Assembly: GCA_025526915.1 (NCBI GenBank) | Contig: JAHLKH010000151.1 | Location: 1 to 64,000 of the forward strand | DNA: 64,000 bases | Source of the DNA: Entophlyctis helioformis | Lineage: Eukaryota > Chytridiomycota > Chytridiomycetes > Chytridiales > Chytriomycetaceae | Reading direction: 5' to 3' | Shown here: positions 32,475-44,559 of the stretch, piece after piece | Layout: the number at the start of each line of letters is the position of its first letter | How positions within the stretch are numbered: position 1 is the stretch's first letter | Program-made: the position numbers and the translations under genes | Notes under the pieces: model-generated | The model's database searches: none | Told to the model about the DNA's origin: nothing | Seen by the model: the letters and a program-made list of their open reading frames with translations, nothing else

Positions 32475-34595
32475 TTACCACTCCTCGTCATCCCCGTCCT
32501 CGTCATCGTCATCAGAGTCTGTGGCGCATGGACGACACCAGCACAAGCAAGAGTCAGCCATGGCACAAACATCATTGAGACACCACAGCAGAAAAGCAAG
32601 ACAGAGAGCACGGACCAGAGCCGCCCACAGCGTTGATGCGCTTCTTGAGGGCATTGCGGAGCGCGTCGGCAAGGTCGTCGCTGGTATCGGCAGACGCCTC
32701 TGCGGCAGGAGCTGGAGGGGGCTCGTGGGACGCCTGCTTGAGCTGGACACCCTGACGGATCGAGTTGAGGAAGTCGCTGCGGCCATCGGATGCCGCAGGT
32801 GCCGGTGCACGCGTTGGAGAAGGAGCGCGTGGAGCCGGCGCAGGCGGTGGGGGAGGGCCGCCAAGGAAGGGCCAGGAGGCGGAGGCGGGGGAGGAGGACC
32901 GCCACCGCCTCCAAAGCGAGGCCCGTCGTCTTGAGGCGGGGGAGGTGGGGGAGGCGGAGGGCCAGGAGGCGCTGGCGGGCCACGCGAGGGCAGCGACGGT
33001 GGGGCACGCGATGGGATTGCAGGTGGCTGAGGAGCTGCCACGGGTTGAGGGGGAGGCGGCGGCTGGTAGGCTGCAACCGGAGGAGGCGGCGGAGGCGAGC
33101 TGACTGCTGCGGAGCAGTGCCTATCATTGCATGCAGGAGGTGTCAGTGAGAAGGACGGCCATGGCGAGAGCATGGTGCATACCGCGAGAAGGAGGCGGCG
33201 GCGGCGGAGCTCTGCAGCAGTGCCGCGCGACGGAGGTGGGGGCGGGGGGACGCGACGGGCTGCACCGGTCCACGCAAGCAAGCGTGCAAGCAAGCACGGC
33301 GAGTAAGTAGCCATAACAACACAGCCTGGGACATGTGCCGAGACGCACCAGGTGCAGATGCCTGTGCTGCAGAGGAAGAAGCAGGGGCGGCGGCACCGGC
33401 AGACGCAGAGATTGCGGCGTTTGGACGGCCGAGCTGGTCAGCGTGCTCCTTCATGAACTTGGCCACCTTCTTGGCCGTCTTCTTGTCCTGCAGCTGCTCC
33501 TCGGTGATGCCGGCCTTTTGGAAGATGATCTTCCACTCCATGGGGATGTTTTGGGCCTGCCACAGAAGAGTGCGTGAGCCCAAGATGGCAATGGAGATGG
33601 AGTGCACCATGCAGACGGCCGCATACACTGAAGCCGGTTTTGGGATCGTATCCGACGTGGCTGACGTGTCTGTGGACAGCAAAGCGTCAGCATTCACGGC
33701 GTGTGCAACGCTAACAGCATGGCGTGGCGTGGCGTGCCAGCGGCGGCCGTACTCAAAGTTGGATGGTGCCGAGATCATGGACTTGTCGATCTTGCCCTTC
33801 TTGCCCGTCGTCTTGGAGCGGTTGCGGCCAAAGAAGCCGCCGCCGCCAGACTCTTTCTTTGACTGTTTGGAACCCACCGAGTCCGAGCTGGTGCTCCGCG
33901 TCATGCCCTGCTGCTGGATCTGTGCCGGGACAGGCGACGGGGCAGGGGCGGCGACGGGGATGGGGGCCGGGGTAGGCGCAGGCATGGGGGCGGGGGCCGG
34001 GGTGGGCGCCAGGGACTCCTTGCGGGCGAAGGTGTCGTGGAACGAGGCGGCCTCGTCCTCGTCGGCGAACGAGAAGCCGATCATGCACGACTGGCCCAGG
34101 AACGAGTGGAAGAAGGGGCGGTCCTGCACGTACTTGACGTCTCTGGAGACGTCCTGCTCCCACAGGATCTGGCCGCCCTGTTGCTCGAGTGCCGGATGAG
34201 TGTGCAAGGAAAGTGTGCAAGGAAAGTGTGCAAGGATGCCAGGCAGACAGACACGCAGACAGACAGCTTACGTTGAGGCTGATGAGCTTAAAGGCAAAGG
34301 CGCCGGCGGGCGAGCGCACGAGGGCGACGGCGCCAACAAGCCCCGAGAACGAGTACTCGTGCGGGCTCGCCTTGGCCTCGTACAGCCGGGCAACCGTCGA
34401 GGCCAGCACCTGCGGGCCGTCGCAGTAGCCGTCGCAGTAGCCGTCGCAGTAGCCGTCGCAGTAGCCGTCGCAGTAGCCAGGCGGGGGTCAGCAAGGGCAG
34501 CACAGCACACGGGGCACACACGGCAGGCCACGTACGTCGCTGGGCCCGGCCGAGCGCTCGATGGTGCGTCTCTCGTCGGGACGGAGGGTCGGCAT
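32475..34595 (-). CDS. WAS: WASP/Las17 actin nucleation-promoting factor
   Basis: Activates Arp2/3-driven actin assembly. Exons read on the minus strand: 34536-34595, 34272-34409, 33753-34176, 33627-33669, one starting at 33556, proline-rich exons to 32616 and a last exon 32475-32518. The WH1 domain (VARLYEAKASPHEYSFSGL, RDVKYVQDRPFFHSFLG) is followed by a basic stretch and a CRIB motif formed across an intron (MISAPSNFE then HVSHVGYDPKTGF), the GTPase-binding remainder (NIPMEWKIIFQKAGITEEQL), polyproline tracts, a WH2 motif (RSDFLNSIRQGVQLKQ), a central helix (DDLADALRNALKKRI) and an acidic end DSDDDDEDGDDEEW. One base is missing or extra in the proline-rich part near 32870. A CRIB motif is kept, as in animal WASP and unlike yeast Las17. 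Confidence 0.92.
34413..34487. repeat. 12-bp minisatellite in WASP intron 1
   Basis: Six tandem copies of GTCGCAGTAGCC lie inside the intron between the first two WASP exons, touching the 3' splice site. Confidence 0.9.
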
Positions 34596-34707
34596 GCGTC
34601 TCTTGGTGTTTGTGCTTCTGTTGGAGTTGTCGAAGTTGTCGTCGAGGTTGCGGGCAAACCACAACCACGTCCACGTCCACGTCCACGTCCTCGTCCACGC
34701 AGACATC

Positions 34708-36617
34708 ATGGCCCGCCCCGCACGCCTGTTGCGCGCCGCGTGCTGGGCCCTCTGCTTGGCTGGCTGCTGGGCCCTGTGCTTGGCCGGCCCTGCTGCCCGC
34801 GCTGCCCGCGCTACGGGCTCGGCTGGCACACCCAGCGGCCACGCTCCGCTGCTGACCGTGTTCGCAGACACGCCGCTGGCATCGCTCTCGCACTCGCCGC
34901 ACTTGACCATCGACGCCGAGACGGCCGTCTACACCGCCCGCCTGCCGCTGGCTGCCTTGGCCGGAGACGCACACGTAGGTGCAGATCCTCGCCCCCTCGC
35001 GCCACTCGCCCGGCTGACCAGCCCGCCCCCTCGTGCAGCCAGACCCGTCGGCACACGGCCTGGCTGCCCGCCCGCCGTTGCTGCAGACGCTGGACGCTCA
35101 GATCGAGCTTGTGTTTGATCTCAGCGCTGCCCGGCCCAGCCTACAAGTCGTCGTGTCGTCGCCGTCGCTGGCATCGCTGCAGCCGACCAAGCTCGCCACC
35201 GCCACCGCCGCCGCCTCGTCCAACGCAACGCTCCTCCTGCAGGCCCTCGAGATGTACGCGTGCCGCCTCGCCACCATCATCCTGCTTGGCAGCGACGCGT
35301 GCGACAGTCTGGCCGATGCCAACATGCCCGCCTCGTCGCCGCCCGCCTTCCGCACGAGCATCGTCCAGCCAGACGGCCTCGCATACAAGCTGGCCTCGTG
35401 GCCCAAGCGCTCGCATCTCGACTTGGACGTGCTCAACCACCACATCCACACGCATCTCGCGGACCTGGGATACTCTGGCTCGTGGATGCCGCTCGAGCAG
35501 GCTACGGCGCTGATCCACATCACGGCCGGCAGTCCGACCCCCACTCCATCCGTGCTGCTCTCGGCGCTGCTCCATCCCCGCCAGAAGCCGATCGTCTTTG
35601 GTCCTTCTCAGCAGGCATCTGCCACGACTCGAGGCGGCACGGTCACGGTGGTCGCGCCAGACTCGATCACAGACTGGACGCTTCCCATTGTCCACCGGCC
35701 TGCAGGCGAGCCGCTGGTGCCAAGCGTCTCCAGAGCGCCGTGCCGTACGCCCGCTCCTCCGCCACTAGACCTACTGGCATCCATCGAGCCGACGTTTGGC
35801 TACCACTCCAAGCTCACCGTGCGGGTAGGAAAGCAGAGCGGCGCTTGTGGCTCATCGGAAGCGTCAGACATTCTCGTCGTGCTGCACCTCTCCAGCGATG
35901 CATTCGCAGATCGCTTTGAGCTTGGCCGCATGGACTTTGGGCCGCACATCCGCGTGGCTGCTCTTGGCGATGCCGACCTTGAGGTCCCGTCCAACTCTCC
36001 TGTCGCACGAGACAATCTTGTTCTCATCCATTTCGCCCACAGGTGCGTCTTGTCGGCGTTGGCGTGACGCTGGGCTTGGCGCTGCATTGACACCCGTGCG
36101 GCGTGCACCAAAGCTGCTCATTGCCAACAGATCTGTCCGTCGAGATCCCCTTCCATCTGAGATACCAGCCTGCCACTGCCACGCGTGACAGAGCACGGCC
36201 CATCCGAGTGTCGTTCCCCACAGCCTTTTGGGTCAAGCCAAACTCGGCCGGTAAGTGGCAATGGCGGGTTTCCTTGCCAATGATGCAGCACAGACTAACG
36301 ATCGCTTTCAATCGCACACAGACGACAAACTCCAACACTGTCCTGCTGTGCTGCGACAGAAATCTGCTCCGCTGCTGTCTTCCATGGATCTACCGGCCTT
36401 GTTCAGCATTGCAGGAAACTCCACTTTGATTCCCATTCCAGTCAGCAGCAAGGCGGCTTTTGCCGAGTTCTCCATACCCTTGGGAAGCGTGGCCGACTAT
36501 GATTGGGTCCCAGCTGCAGATGCCATCATTGTGATTGCCGGTGTTGCGGTTGTCATCTGGGTGTCTCTTGCACATCGATCGCAGACTTTTGCTGGGCAAA
36601 AGTTCAAGCAAGAGTGA
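34708..36617 (+). CDS. PIGX: PIG-X/Pbn1-like subunit of GPI mannosyltransferase I
   Basis: Four exons 34708-34974, 35039-36042, 36114-36250, 36322-36617. An N-terminal signal peptide (LLRAACWALCLAGCWALCLA) leads to a lumenal region ending in the PIG-X core DLSVEIPFHLRYQPA and PIRVSFPTAFWVKPN; one transmembrane helix (AIIVIAGVAVVIWVSLAH) and a short cytosolic tail follow. In the family PIG-X stabilises the catalytic subunit PIG-M, which adds the first mannose to the GPI precursor in the ER. The order signal peptide, large lumenal domain, single C-terminal helix fits. The fit of exon phases (H-S at 36042/36114) supports the model. It is divergent from WASP, with only 112 bp between the two start codons, so the promoter is probably shared. 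Confidence 0.8.
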
Positions 36618-36794
36618 CCGTGTCCAACAACAAGCCCATGTCGTGGCTGGTATGGCGTACACAGCGAGCACTTGGAATGAAGCAGCCTGATCCATAAACA
36701 CAAGCAGGCTTGGTGTGCTGACTCGCACTGTCCACTGCTCGAATGCTCAGCGATACAATGCATGTCCGGCTCCAAGCCTGTTTATTCCCTTTGG

Positions 36795-39583
36795 TCACCA
36801 GCCATCAGAGCTGCCAACCAGCTTGCCAACCATGCGCTCGGCCTCGGCATCAGATCCAAGGTCGAGTGGCTGCTGGGCCGGCGGCATCGGCACACCAAAG
36901 GCGGGAGCTGCAGGCCGGGGCGGTGGGTGCCGTGGCAGAGACGGCAACCCTGGCGGCCCTGGAGCGCGCGCCATGCCAACCGGCAGTGGCAGCCCCGGTG
37001 GACGCGTCCCGGTCTGCCCAAGAGGCCGGTCTGCACTTCCAAGGATCGTCGCAATGACGTCCTTGTTGAAGGCAGACCGTCTCATGCCTGCCTCCATGAT
37101 GAGGTGGTATAACAACACCGCCTTGTCTGTCGACCCCTGCTCCTCGAGGAGCAGGTTCGACAGGTGCCGCGGGTCCAGTCCAAAGACCTGTACGACCTGC
37201 TGGAACGCAGCGGCGTCGATGCGGCTGATGCGGCTGCTCCGATCGGGTTCGTGAAGCACGACCGGCGAGCTTCCGCCATCTGTGAGCCACCTGTGCACCA
37301 TACATGGCAAGGATGGCATTGCTGCGTGTCAGTGACCTGCTCAACACGAGGCGGCGATACAACCACAATGCATGGCAACACAGACTGACAGGTTGTTGGC
37401 GACCTGCCCAATAGTCGGTCGCTTGTTCGGATCCTTGTCCAGCAGGGACAGGATCAGGGCTTTGAGATCTGTTGAATGACAGCAGCATGAGCACCAACAC
37501 ACGTCAGCCATCCTGCCTGCTGCTCAACATCATCGTCATGCAAAGCGCGGCATGGCTTATCATACCGTCGTGGATGGGAGGACTCGCAGCGAAGTTGATC
37601 ACGTCTGTGAACAACGTCCGTCCTCTCACCAGGCCGCCAGCCGCCTTGCTGACAGAGAACGGCTTCTGGCCGTAGACCATCTCGTAGAGCATCACGCCGA
37701 GGCTCCACATATCGGCCTGCTTGCCGTCGTAACCAATGGCGTGCGGCATGCCCGAGTCTTCGACCTCGGGAGCCATGTATCCAAGCGTCCTGTGAATAGC
37801 CAGTCAGTGACCATGCCCAGCCAGACCAGTATCGCCACATACAATGCAACAGCAAAGAGCAAGCGTGCGCTGCAGAGAGCATCATGAACGTACCCGACTG
37901 GACCCTTGGACTTGACCATTTGGCTGTAGATGCCAGCCAGCCCAAAGTCAATCACGAAGATGTGACCATCGCCATCCATCAACGCGTTGTCCGGTTTTAG
38001 GTCGCGGTGGACCACGCCGCAGCTCTGTCACACACGTTCACAATGCCAGTCAGCCAATGAACACAATCAACAAGCCAGATACAGCCAGCATCATCAAGAC
38101 TTACAACATGCAGGTAGTGCAGTGCCGAGACAAGCTGCCGCATCGCCAGGCGGCAGTCGTCGTTCGCCATTGCCTTGCCGCCACCGAGACGCGACGCCAG
38201 TGATCCACTGTGGATATAGTCCATCACAGTGAATATATGCGTCGACGTCTCGATGACGTCCTGCAGGCCGATGATGTTGGGGTGGCTGACCAGCCCCATC
38301 AGCTGCGCGTCGACCAGGTTGGCCAAGACAGCCGAGCCCTGGTCGTCGCACAGCCGCATCGCCTTGACCGCGCACTGTTGCATCAAACATGCATCAACAC
38401 ATCGAAGCGCATGCATGGCTGTAAGTTGCATGATCAAGCCACAGCCACAGTCGGTGCAGCAATCATCGCATCAAACAAACCATTTGCCGCGTGGCGGCGT
38501 GCTGGCAGAGTAGGACCTCGCCGAACCCGCCTCTGCCGATCCCCATGCAGATGACGAGGTCCTCGAGGCGAACGCGTGGCGTCGTGCCAAACCGCGTCTG
38601 GATCCGCTGCGCGTGGCCGCCAAACCGGCAGGCAAGAGTTTGGAACCCGGCGTTCCTGATGGCGGCCAGTGGCAGAATGAACGGGCAGATGTGGGTTGCA
38701 TAGTGAAGATGCAGAGCCCGTCTGTCGAGCAACTTGCCGTTGATCCTTGGCGCCGTGTTGATAAACTCTTGTTGGTTGCATTGCAAGCACATGTCAGTCA
38801 TGGTGTCATGACGACAGATCCAACACGAGACACGGTTTGACCGCAGTGTGCACTGCATCACATTGCTCATCATCATGATCCGGACAGCAGACACCAGAGA
38901 GACAAGACTTACGTGCAGGTTGGGCCGGGTCGAGATGAACTTGCTCAGCAGCTTGAGCGAGTTCTGGTACTTGACCGTCTTGGGGTCGACACCATGCACG
39001 CCGCATAGCCGATCGAATGTAATGAGGTATTCAAGCATGTCGGCCGCACCCATTCGCTTGAACGTTTGTTGCAGTGCGATGAGCGCATCTGCCTCGGCGG
39101 AGTCGATCGGTGACGGCTGTCCTGCGGGTGCGACGGGCGGCTGCGGGACGACGGGAGATGGCGCGACGGCTTGGATTGGTGCGCCGATCAACAGCACCGG
39201 TCGTGGCGGACCGATCAAGCGAGGAGCGATCCGTGCGGTGGCGGCCTTGGCGGCAATGTCAATCTTGCTGACCGCCTTGGTAATGGCAGCGATGACCTTG
39301 ACAAAGAGCTCCGCGCTGATGGTGAGAACGGCCGATACTCCGCGTGGCAGACTGATCCGACGAACGGTACAAGGAATGGCGATCGACGGGCCAACAACGA
39401 ATGCGCGCCAAGCAGCATGTCTGCTGTTGGCGGCGGCGCAGGCGGTCAACAGTGTCAACTTGACAATGACAACTCGGGCCTTGACCAGTGCTGCGGCGAC
39501 AACCGCCAAGAGGACCGCAGACGGTCGAGCATGCACGGCGAGGACAATACCATGATCGTGTGGCACGCTGACGAGAACGACCT
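36795..39583 (-). CDS. Serine/threonine protein kinase (C-terminal part of a probable transmembrane kinase)
   Basis: Exons 36795-37290, 37390-37468, 37566-37789, 37894-38024, 38105-38374, 38481-38765, 38913-39583, all GT-AG and in phase. Kinase motifs: glycine loop GIGRGGFGEV, CAVKAM (lysine), VVHRDLKPDN, VIDFGLAG, GYMAPEV, DMWSLGVMLYEMVYG and DKDPNKRPTI. This is a complete, apparently active kinase domain. After it comes a helical region (HLSNLLLEEQGSTDKAVLLY) with a proline-rich tail. Before it lies a domain I do not recognise (MLEYLITFDRLCGVHGVDPK...CPFILPLAAIRNAGFQTLACRF). The most upstream exon has no ATG before residue 190 or so and contains hydrophobic stretches (AVLLAVVAAALVKARVVIV), so the start is elsewhere; its first two bases fit the donor at 39669, joining it to the membrane-protein exons upstream. 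Confidence 0.85.
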
Positions 39584-39669
39584 CTGTGCCATCGAGAAGA
39601 GTGGCAGATGCGAGACAAACCGAGCGACAACGCAAAAGACGGCCAATCTTGGAACAACAGGGTTGCTAC

Positions 39670-41933
39670 CCTCGGATGCGGCTGCTTGGCATGACGATCC
39701 GTCGCCGGTGCGTGGATGCAAGGTCACGATTGACCTGATCCAGAGGCAGAAGGCGAGCGTGGCGGCGAGCCGTGAATATCCGTTTGCCGTGCCTCTGACG
39801 CCGTCCCATCGTGCAATGCCGAAGTAGATGCCGCAGAGGAACGCCAGTGAGGCATCGGCGGCGAGTTGGGCGCCAGAGACGGGGCCGTGCGACGTGGCGA
39901 GCGGCCAGCCGATGCTCCTGGCCCGTTGCGGCTGCTGCTGTGTTGATCATGCGCTGACGGATTTGCAACGACGGCGGCATGTCCAGAGACGGCAAGGCCG
40001 ACAGCGAAGAACAGTCGAACGGCGACGACGAGCGCGGCCGAAACTCCGACGACAATGCGTGTCGCGGAGTTTGTCGCGCTTTCGACAAACGACGCTGGCA
40101 GTCGGAAGCAGCGAGGAGCAAGGACGACGAGGACGGCAGAGACGACGAACGAGACAAGGAGAGAGACCGGGACAGGGAGGAAGTCGGCAGCGGTTTCCTC
40201 GGTGTGGCTTGCTCGGAATAAAGCTCGTTCGAACACCTCCCGACGTTGCTGTTGTTGCTGTTGTTCTTGCTGTTGTTCTTGCTGTTGTTGTCGGCGTTGC
40301 AGCTTGTCCAGAGGCGAGTCGGCCAAGCGTCGTCCGGCCAGATCCAGTGTGCCACATGAGAGCGTCGATATCGCATCCCGCCCATCACCGAGACAGGCAG
40401 GCAAGGCAGGCAAGCAAGCAAGCAGGCAGGCACAGAGAGGACCGCAGAACACATCGATCGAGCCATGTAAGTGTGCGTGCTTGCGTCTGCCGACCATGGG
40501 ATGTCCTGCGTGCTGCACTCACCTGGCACTGGATCACGGCCAGCACAAATGCCACGGCACAGACGGCTTCGTGGATGAGCAGCACGGTGCTGATCCACAC
40601 GCCGAGAGCAGCCTGGCGCATGCAGGCGTGGGCGGCATCGCAAAGGCAACTGAATGCCCAGCGCACGACGATCCAAACGGCCCGCTTGCATGCCCTGTCC
40701 GGTCATGGGCGAGTGCGAGCCAGAAATGGTCGAGACGGCACGCAGCATTGCAGATGCGCAAGACAGGCAGGCAGGCAGACGCGCTGGTGTCAGTCGTGCA
40801 TCCAAACGATCGCACAGCACAACCAGACACTCACCTCCAAAGGATCTTGCGGCAGGCATAGCAGCCAAGAGCAGCCGCCATGACTCGTAACGGCTTGCTC
40901 TTGGCAGCCATGCAAACGACCGCCCATACCAGCTGCCACGCGGCATCAGGGAATGCAGTCGCAAAGGCGACTGTGGCGATGGCGACGGCGAGCCCACGAA
41001 GACCAATGCGATGCTTCGCTGCCTCAAACGCCAGGACGAGCTGCAAGGATCGGGATACGAGTGGATTGGGACAGCACGCACAAGAAGCACGCACATAGTC
41101 AGCATCCAGCATCCATCCTCAAGCATCAAGAGCAGCATCGCACGCATCGACAGCCAGCTCTCGTCGACTTTCGCCGCGCTCTCATCCAGCCTGACCCGCC
41201 TGGCTGGCCGTCAAAACAAGCGCGGATTCGCCATCACCAAACGCACATCCAACACCGACTGAAGCTGCGACAGACGCGCATCACTGCAGGCGGTGCGAGG
41301 AGGGGAAGCGCAGCATGGGAACTGGCCGTCACTGCCGAGCAGAGCGCCGTGTATTGGCAACCAACGGCAGCATCTGCGACACGGACAAGGCATTCGCGAC
41401 ATTCGCAGACTCCAGCAACAAGACCCATGGCACCGTCAACCGCAGCATCGCCCGCAGCCACACTGCCCGACACGCCACGACAGATCATTGCTGCTCCACG
41501 CGATGCTTGTCGAGCAGTGCCAGCCGTATCGGGCAAGGCGATCAGCCGACAAGTGCCCAGACTCGCGGCTCTGCTGGCTGCCAGGCATGCAGACGGTCGC
41601 TCAACCAGCCCCGGGCAGTCTGAGATGCAGGCATCCAAACGGCAATCACAGCACACGACACGACACAACACGCAGCATGTGGATGCCAGTATCACCACAA
41701 CGCACAACGGCCAAATGGACAACGGACAGAGACACTGAAGCGAGGAGAGGCTGACGACAACTGACGGGACACGACCATACACGGCACGATGCTGCTCATG
41801 CAGGACGCAGCTGCTGATCACGCATCACAGCCAAGCAGACACTCACAATGACAGGAGGAGCGAGCAGGAGAAGCAGCCAGACGAGTTCGGCCCACGCGTA
41901 TGCCGCGACAACGAGGCTGGAATAGCTGAGCAT
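39670..41933 (-). CDS. Multi-pass membrane protein, probable N-terminus of the adjacent kinase
   Basis: Exons 41847-41933 (ATG start, MLSYSSLVVAAYAWAELVW), 40835-41040, 40523-40694, one starting at 40302, and about 39670-39937. The first three junctions fit in phase with good GT-AG signals. Hydrophobic segments include LVVAAYAWAELVWLLLLLAP, GLAVAIATVAFATAF, VWISTVLLIHEAVCAVAFVL, SLLVSFVVSAVLVVLAP, IVVGVSAALVVAVRLFFAVG and LAFLCGIYFGIARW, so at least six membrane passes. A Gln/Glu run (QRRQQQQEQQQEQQQQQQRR) lies in a loop. The last exon ends one base into a codon that is completed by the acceptor at 39583 of the kinase gene. I infer one gene of about 1050 residues; the donor between the fourth and fifth exon is not resolved. 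Alternatively this is an independent membrane protein ending at the stop at 39724. Confidence 0.55.
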
Positions 41934-42759
41934 GTGGAGTTTCGTGTCGATGTCGGTTATGGCGTCAAGATTCGGCGCGGCGGGAAACGGGGATTTGTGT
42001 GCGAGGCAATGCAGTGGACTGGCGCGACGGGCTGGCCGTGAATGGACGGACCGACAACTCGACGGATGCAGACACTGCAGTCACTGGTCATGGATCCACA
42101 GTAGCCACACTGGGCAGCATGCTGCGATCAAGGATGGCAAGACTTGGTTTGGCGAGTGCCCGCTGTTGCAATGGCTGGCTTTAGGATGTGATGGCGGCGG
42201 TACTTGTTGCATGTCTTGGGTCTCGCACGATGGACGGCATTCAATCACAGGCGATGGTGCAGGCGATGGATCAGATGCGCAATGAGCGATGCGACAAACA
42301 ACAGCTGGCAGCTATGATCAGCCATCAGCAACACCAGGGGCATAGACAAGCACGGTTGCGGCGACATGATGGGCTGCTTGGAGGGAGCGAGTCCTTGCAT
42401 CCGACTGCTGCCAAGCACCGTGTTTGTGGCAGGAGGGACTTGGGGGTCGGAATGATCATTGAGCATCCGCACAGGTCTCCTGTTGCTCCGACAAGGAAAC
42501 TGAAGGGAACGCATCGGCAAAGACCACCTGCTGCTTCGAGATGAACAACAATACGGTTCAGAAAAGCAATCGTGCTAACATGCATGTGTTGACCGCACAT
42601 CTGGCAAGGCGTCACGCAACACGGCACGATGGAGGCACCGCACAGGTGCAGCCGCAACGCCACTGAAGGACAGCAATGGAGTTCTGCAGCACGTGCCCGA
42701 GTCAATTGCACGGATCTGGCACAGGCACTACTCAGCCTTGGCAGCAGACGCATCAGGCG
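41934..42759. other. Intergenic region before the right inverted-repeat arm
   Basis: Holds the presumed promoter of the membrane/kinase gene. Short open frames (for example 42188-42544) show no recognisable motif. No repeat found. Confidence 0.5.
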
Positions 42760-43240
42760 GTTTCGAGATCGACGGCTGGATCAACAGACGTGCAGAGCCG
42801 CAGCCACCTGCCCCAACACTGACTCGCTGTTCTGTTGGGACGACCTTGCGACAGCCATCTCCGAGATGAATGGACGCAAGGCATCTGGCGACGACGGCAT
42901 CCCTGCGTCGTTCTACAAGGCGTTTGATGCAGAGATCTCGCCGGAGCTCCAGGGCCAGAAATCAGCAGCGGCCGGCATCTCGGGAGCAGCACAGGGGCTG
43001 CTGCGCATGTGCAACACCGTCTTTGAAGACGCAGTCATTCCAAAGGCTTGGCAGTCGGCGTCCATCGTCTCGCTGCCAAAGAAGGGCGATCTGAGCGATC
43101 CGTCCAACCACCTCGGTATCTCGCTTATCCATGTCAGCTTGAAAGTGCCATGCGACTCAACGGACTCGTCAATGGTTGCAACCTCGTGCCGCACGAGCAA
43201 TCACGTTTTCATTCCAACACGAGTCTTGGCTGTCCATTCA
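42760..43240 (+). mobile_element. LINE reverse-transcriptase fragment, right arm
   Basis: Encodes the same broken non-LTR RT segment as the left arm (DLATAISEMNGRKASGDDGI, SLPKKGDLSDPSNHLGISL) and ends next to the ankyrin stop codon. Confidence 0.8.
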
Positions 43241-44545
43241 TCACCTGCTTGATGCCTGCAGCTTCTCGACGGTCGCTTGGAGTTGATCGACGGTGACTTG
43301 GTTGGTGGTATCTCCTTGGTTTGCTTCCGCGAGCAGCGTCTGTGCCTGATCCAGTGTGAGGCTGCCAAGGAGAATATCGGCGATTTCGGAAGTCTTGGCG
43401 CAGTCGAGTGCATCGAGTTCAACCGCGTATCCGTTATCTAGCAAGTACTGCAGCAGCTCCATGTTGCCCCATCTGGCTGCACTGTCAATGGCATCGTTTG
43501 ATGTACGGACGCCTTTGCTATGCATGTACTTGACAATGTCCAAGCTCCCCCAACCGATGGCGGCATCCAGTGCGGCAGGAGTACACTCCTCGCCACGGAT
43601 TTCGTGCAGCCACTTGACAACATGCAGATGGCCGTTTGCGGCCGCCCAGTCCATCGCCAACGTCGTGCATCCTTCCGTCCGGTTTTCGTGGAACCACTTG
43701 AGAACATGAAGGTGGCCGTTGCCAGCCGCCCTATCCATGGCTTCTGTCGTGCATCCCGTCACGCCCGCCGCAAACAGGAACTGCACAACATCGAGATGTC
43801 CGTATTCCGCTGCCTGGTCAACTGCCCGGTGCCAGTAAGCGCTTGTCGGATCATGCTCAGCCATCCAGTCTTGGAGTGTGTTGTACTTGTCATCGAGATG
43901 CTTGAGCAGATCGAGGCATCCAAAGCGGATGGCCAAGCGAGCGAGTGTGATCGGATACGAAACGTCGAGCAGGTCGAACCAGCCGTGCCGCATGGGAATG
44001 AGAAGCAGCCGGCGGCTGCTTTGCAAGGGAGAGACAAAGAACGGTCTATCGCACTTGTTGTAGTATACATCGTCCTTCTTATACTTGTCCTCAGTGAACA
44101 GAGGAAAGCGCTTGCACAAACGGTCGTACATGGAGCGAGAGTGTGCGAGCAGCAGTCCGTTGTCGGCCGTCAGCTCAACGTCAGGCAGCAGGTCGAGATC
44201 GCCCTGCCAGTCCATCTTGAACGCATCGATCCACAGCTCCAGCTTGGTCGCTTGGTCGAGTGTGGCGGCGTCGTCGAGCAGTCCGTTGACGAAGCGGGTG
44301 AGCGGGCCGGCTGCCTTGAGGATCATGGCGTGGATCTCGGCGGGCTTGCCGTCCCAGTGGCTGCTGCCGAACGCAAGGTCGCCAGTGGCTGGCGGCACCA
44401 CATAGCGAGGCACACCTGGCTGTGCGGTCGTTGCAGCTGCTGGCTGTCCTGGTTCGACGGCTTGGCTGCCACTTGCCCCAACGACCTGCTCGACCACAGC
44501 CCGCTGCTCGACTGTGTTGCCTGTCGTCTGTCGCTGCGTCTGCAT
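43241..44545 (-). CDS. Ankyrin-repeat protein, right copy
   Basis: 434 residues from ATG 44545. Same N-terminal module as the left copy (WDGKPAEIHAMILKAAGPLT) and about five full ankyrin-type repeats (GHLDVVQFLFAAGVTGCTTE, GHLHVVKWLHEIRGEECTP, GNMELLQYLLDNGYAVE), then a C-terminal helix (SLTLDQAQTLLAEANQG, VDQLQATVEKLQ) likely to form a coiled coil. Two central repeats present in the left copy are missing, but the C-terminus is intact. The residues before the ATG, though open in frame, are antisense LINE sequence. The 5' flank is a LINE fragment, so the promoter is not obvious. It is the better preserved of the two paralogues. Confidence 0.82.
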   Translation of the reverse strand: MQTQRQTTGNTVEQRAVVEQVVGASGSQAVEPGQPAAATTAQPGVPRYVVPPATGDLAFGSSHWDGKPAEIHAMILKAAGPLTRFVNGLLDDAATLDQATKLELWIDAFKMDWQGDLDLLPDVELTADNGLLLAHSRSMYDRLCKRFPLFTEDKYKKDDVYYNKCDRPFFVSPLQSSRRLLLIPMRHGWFDLLDVSYPITLARLAIRFGCLDLLKHLDDKYNTLQDWMAEHDPTSAYWHRAVDQAAEYGHLDVVQFLFAAGVTGCTTEAMDRAAGNGHLHVLKWFHENRTEGCTTLAMDWAAANGHLHVVKWLHEIRGEECTPAALDAAIGWGSLDIVKYMHSKGVRTSNDAIDSAARWGNMELLQYLLDNGYAVELDALDCAKTSEIADILLGSLTLDQAQTLLAEANQGDTTNQVTVDQLQATVEKLQASSR

Positions 44546-44559
44546 CGTCACAGCTGCTT

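Noticed and set aside
41234..41821. Minus-strand open frame of 195 codons with hydrophobic parts
   Set aside because: The exons on both sides join in phase without it, so it is best read as intron; an alternative exon cannot be excluded.
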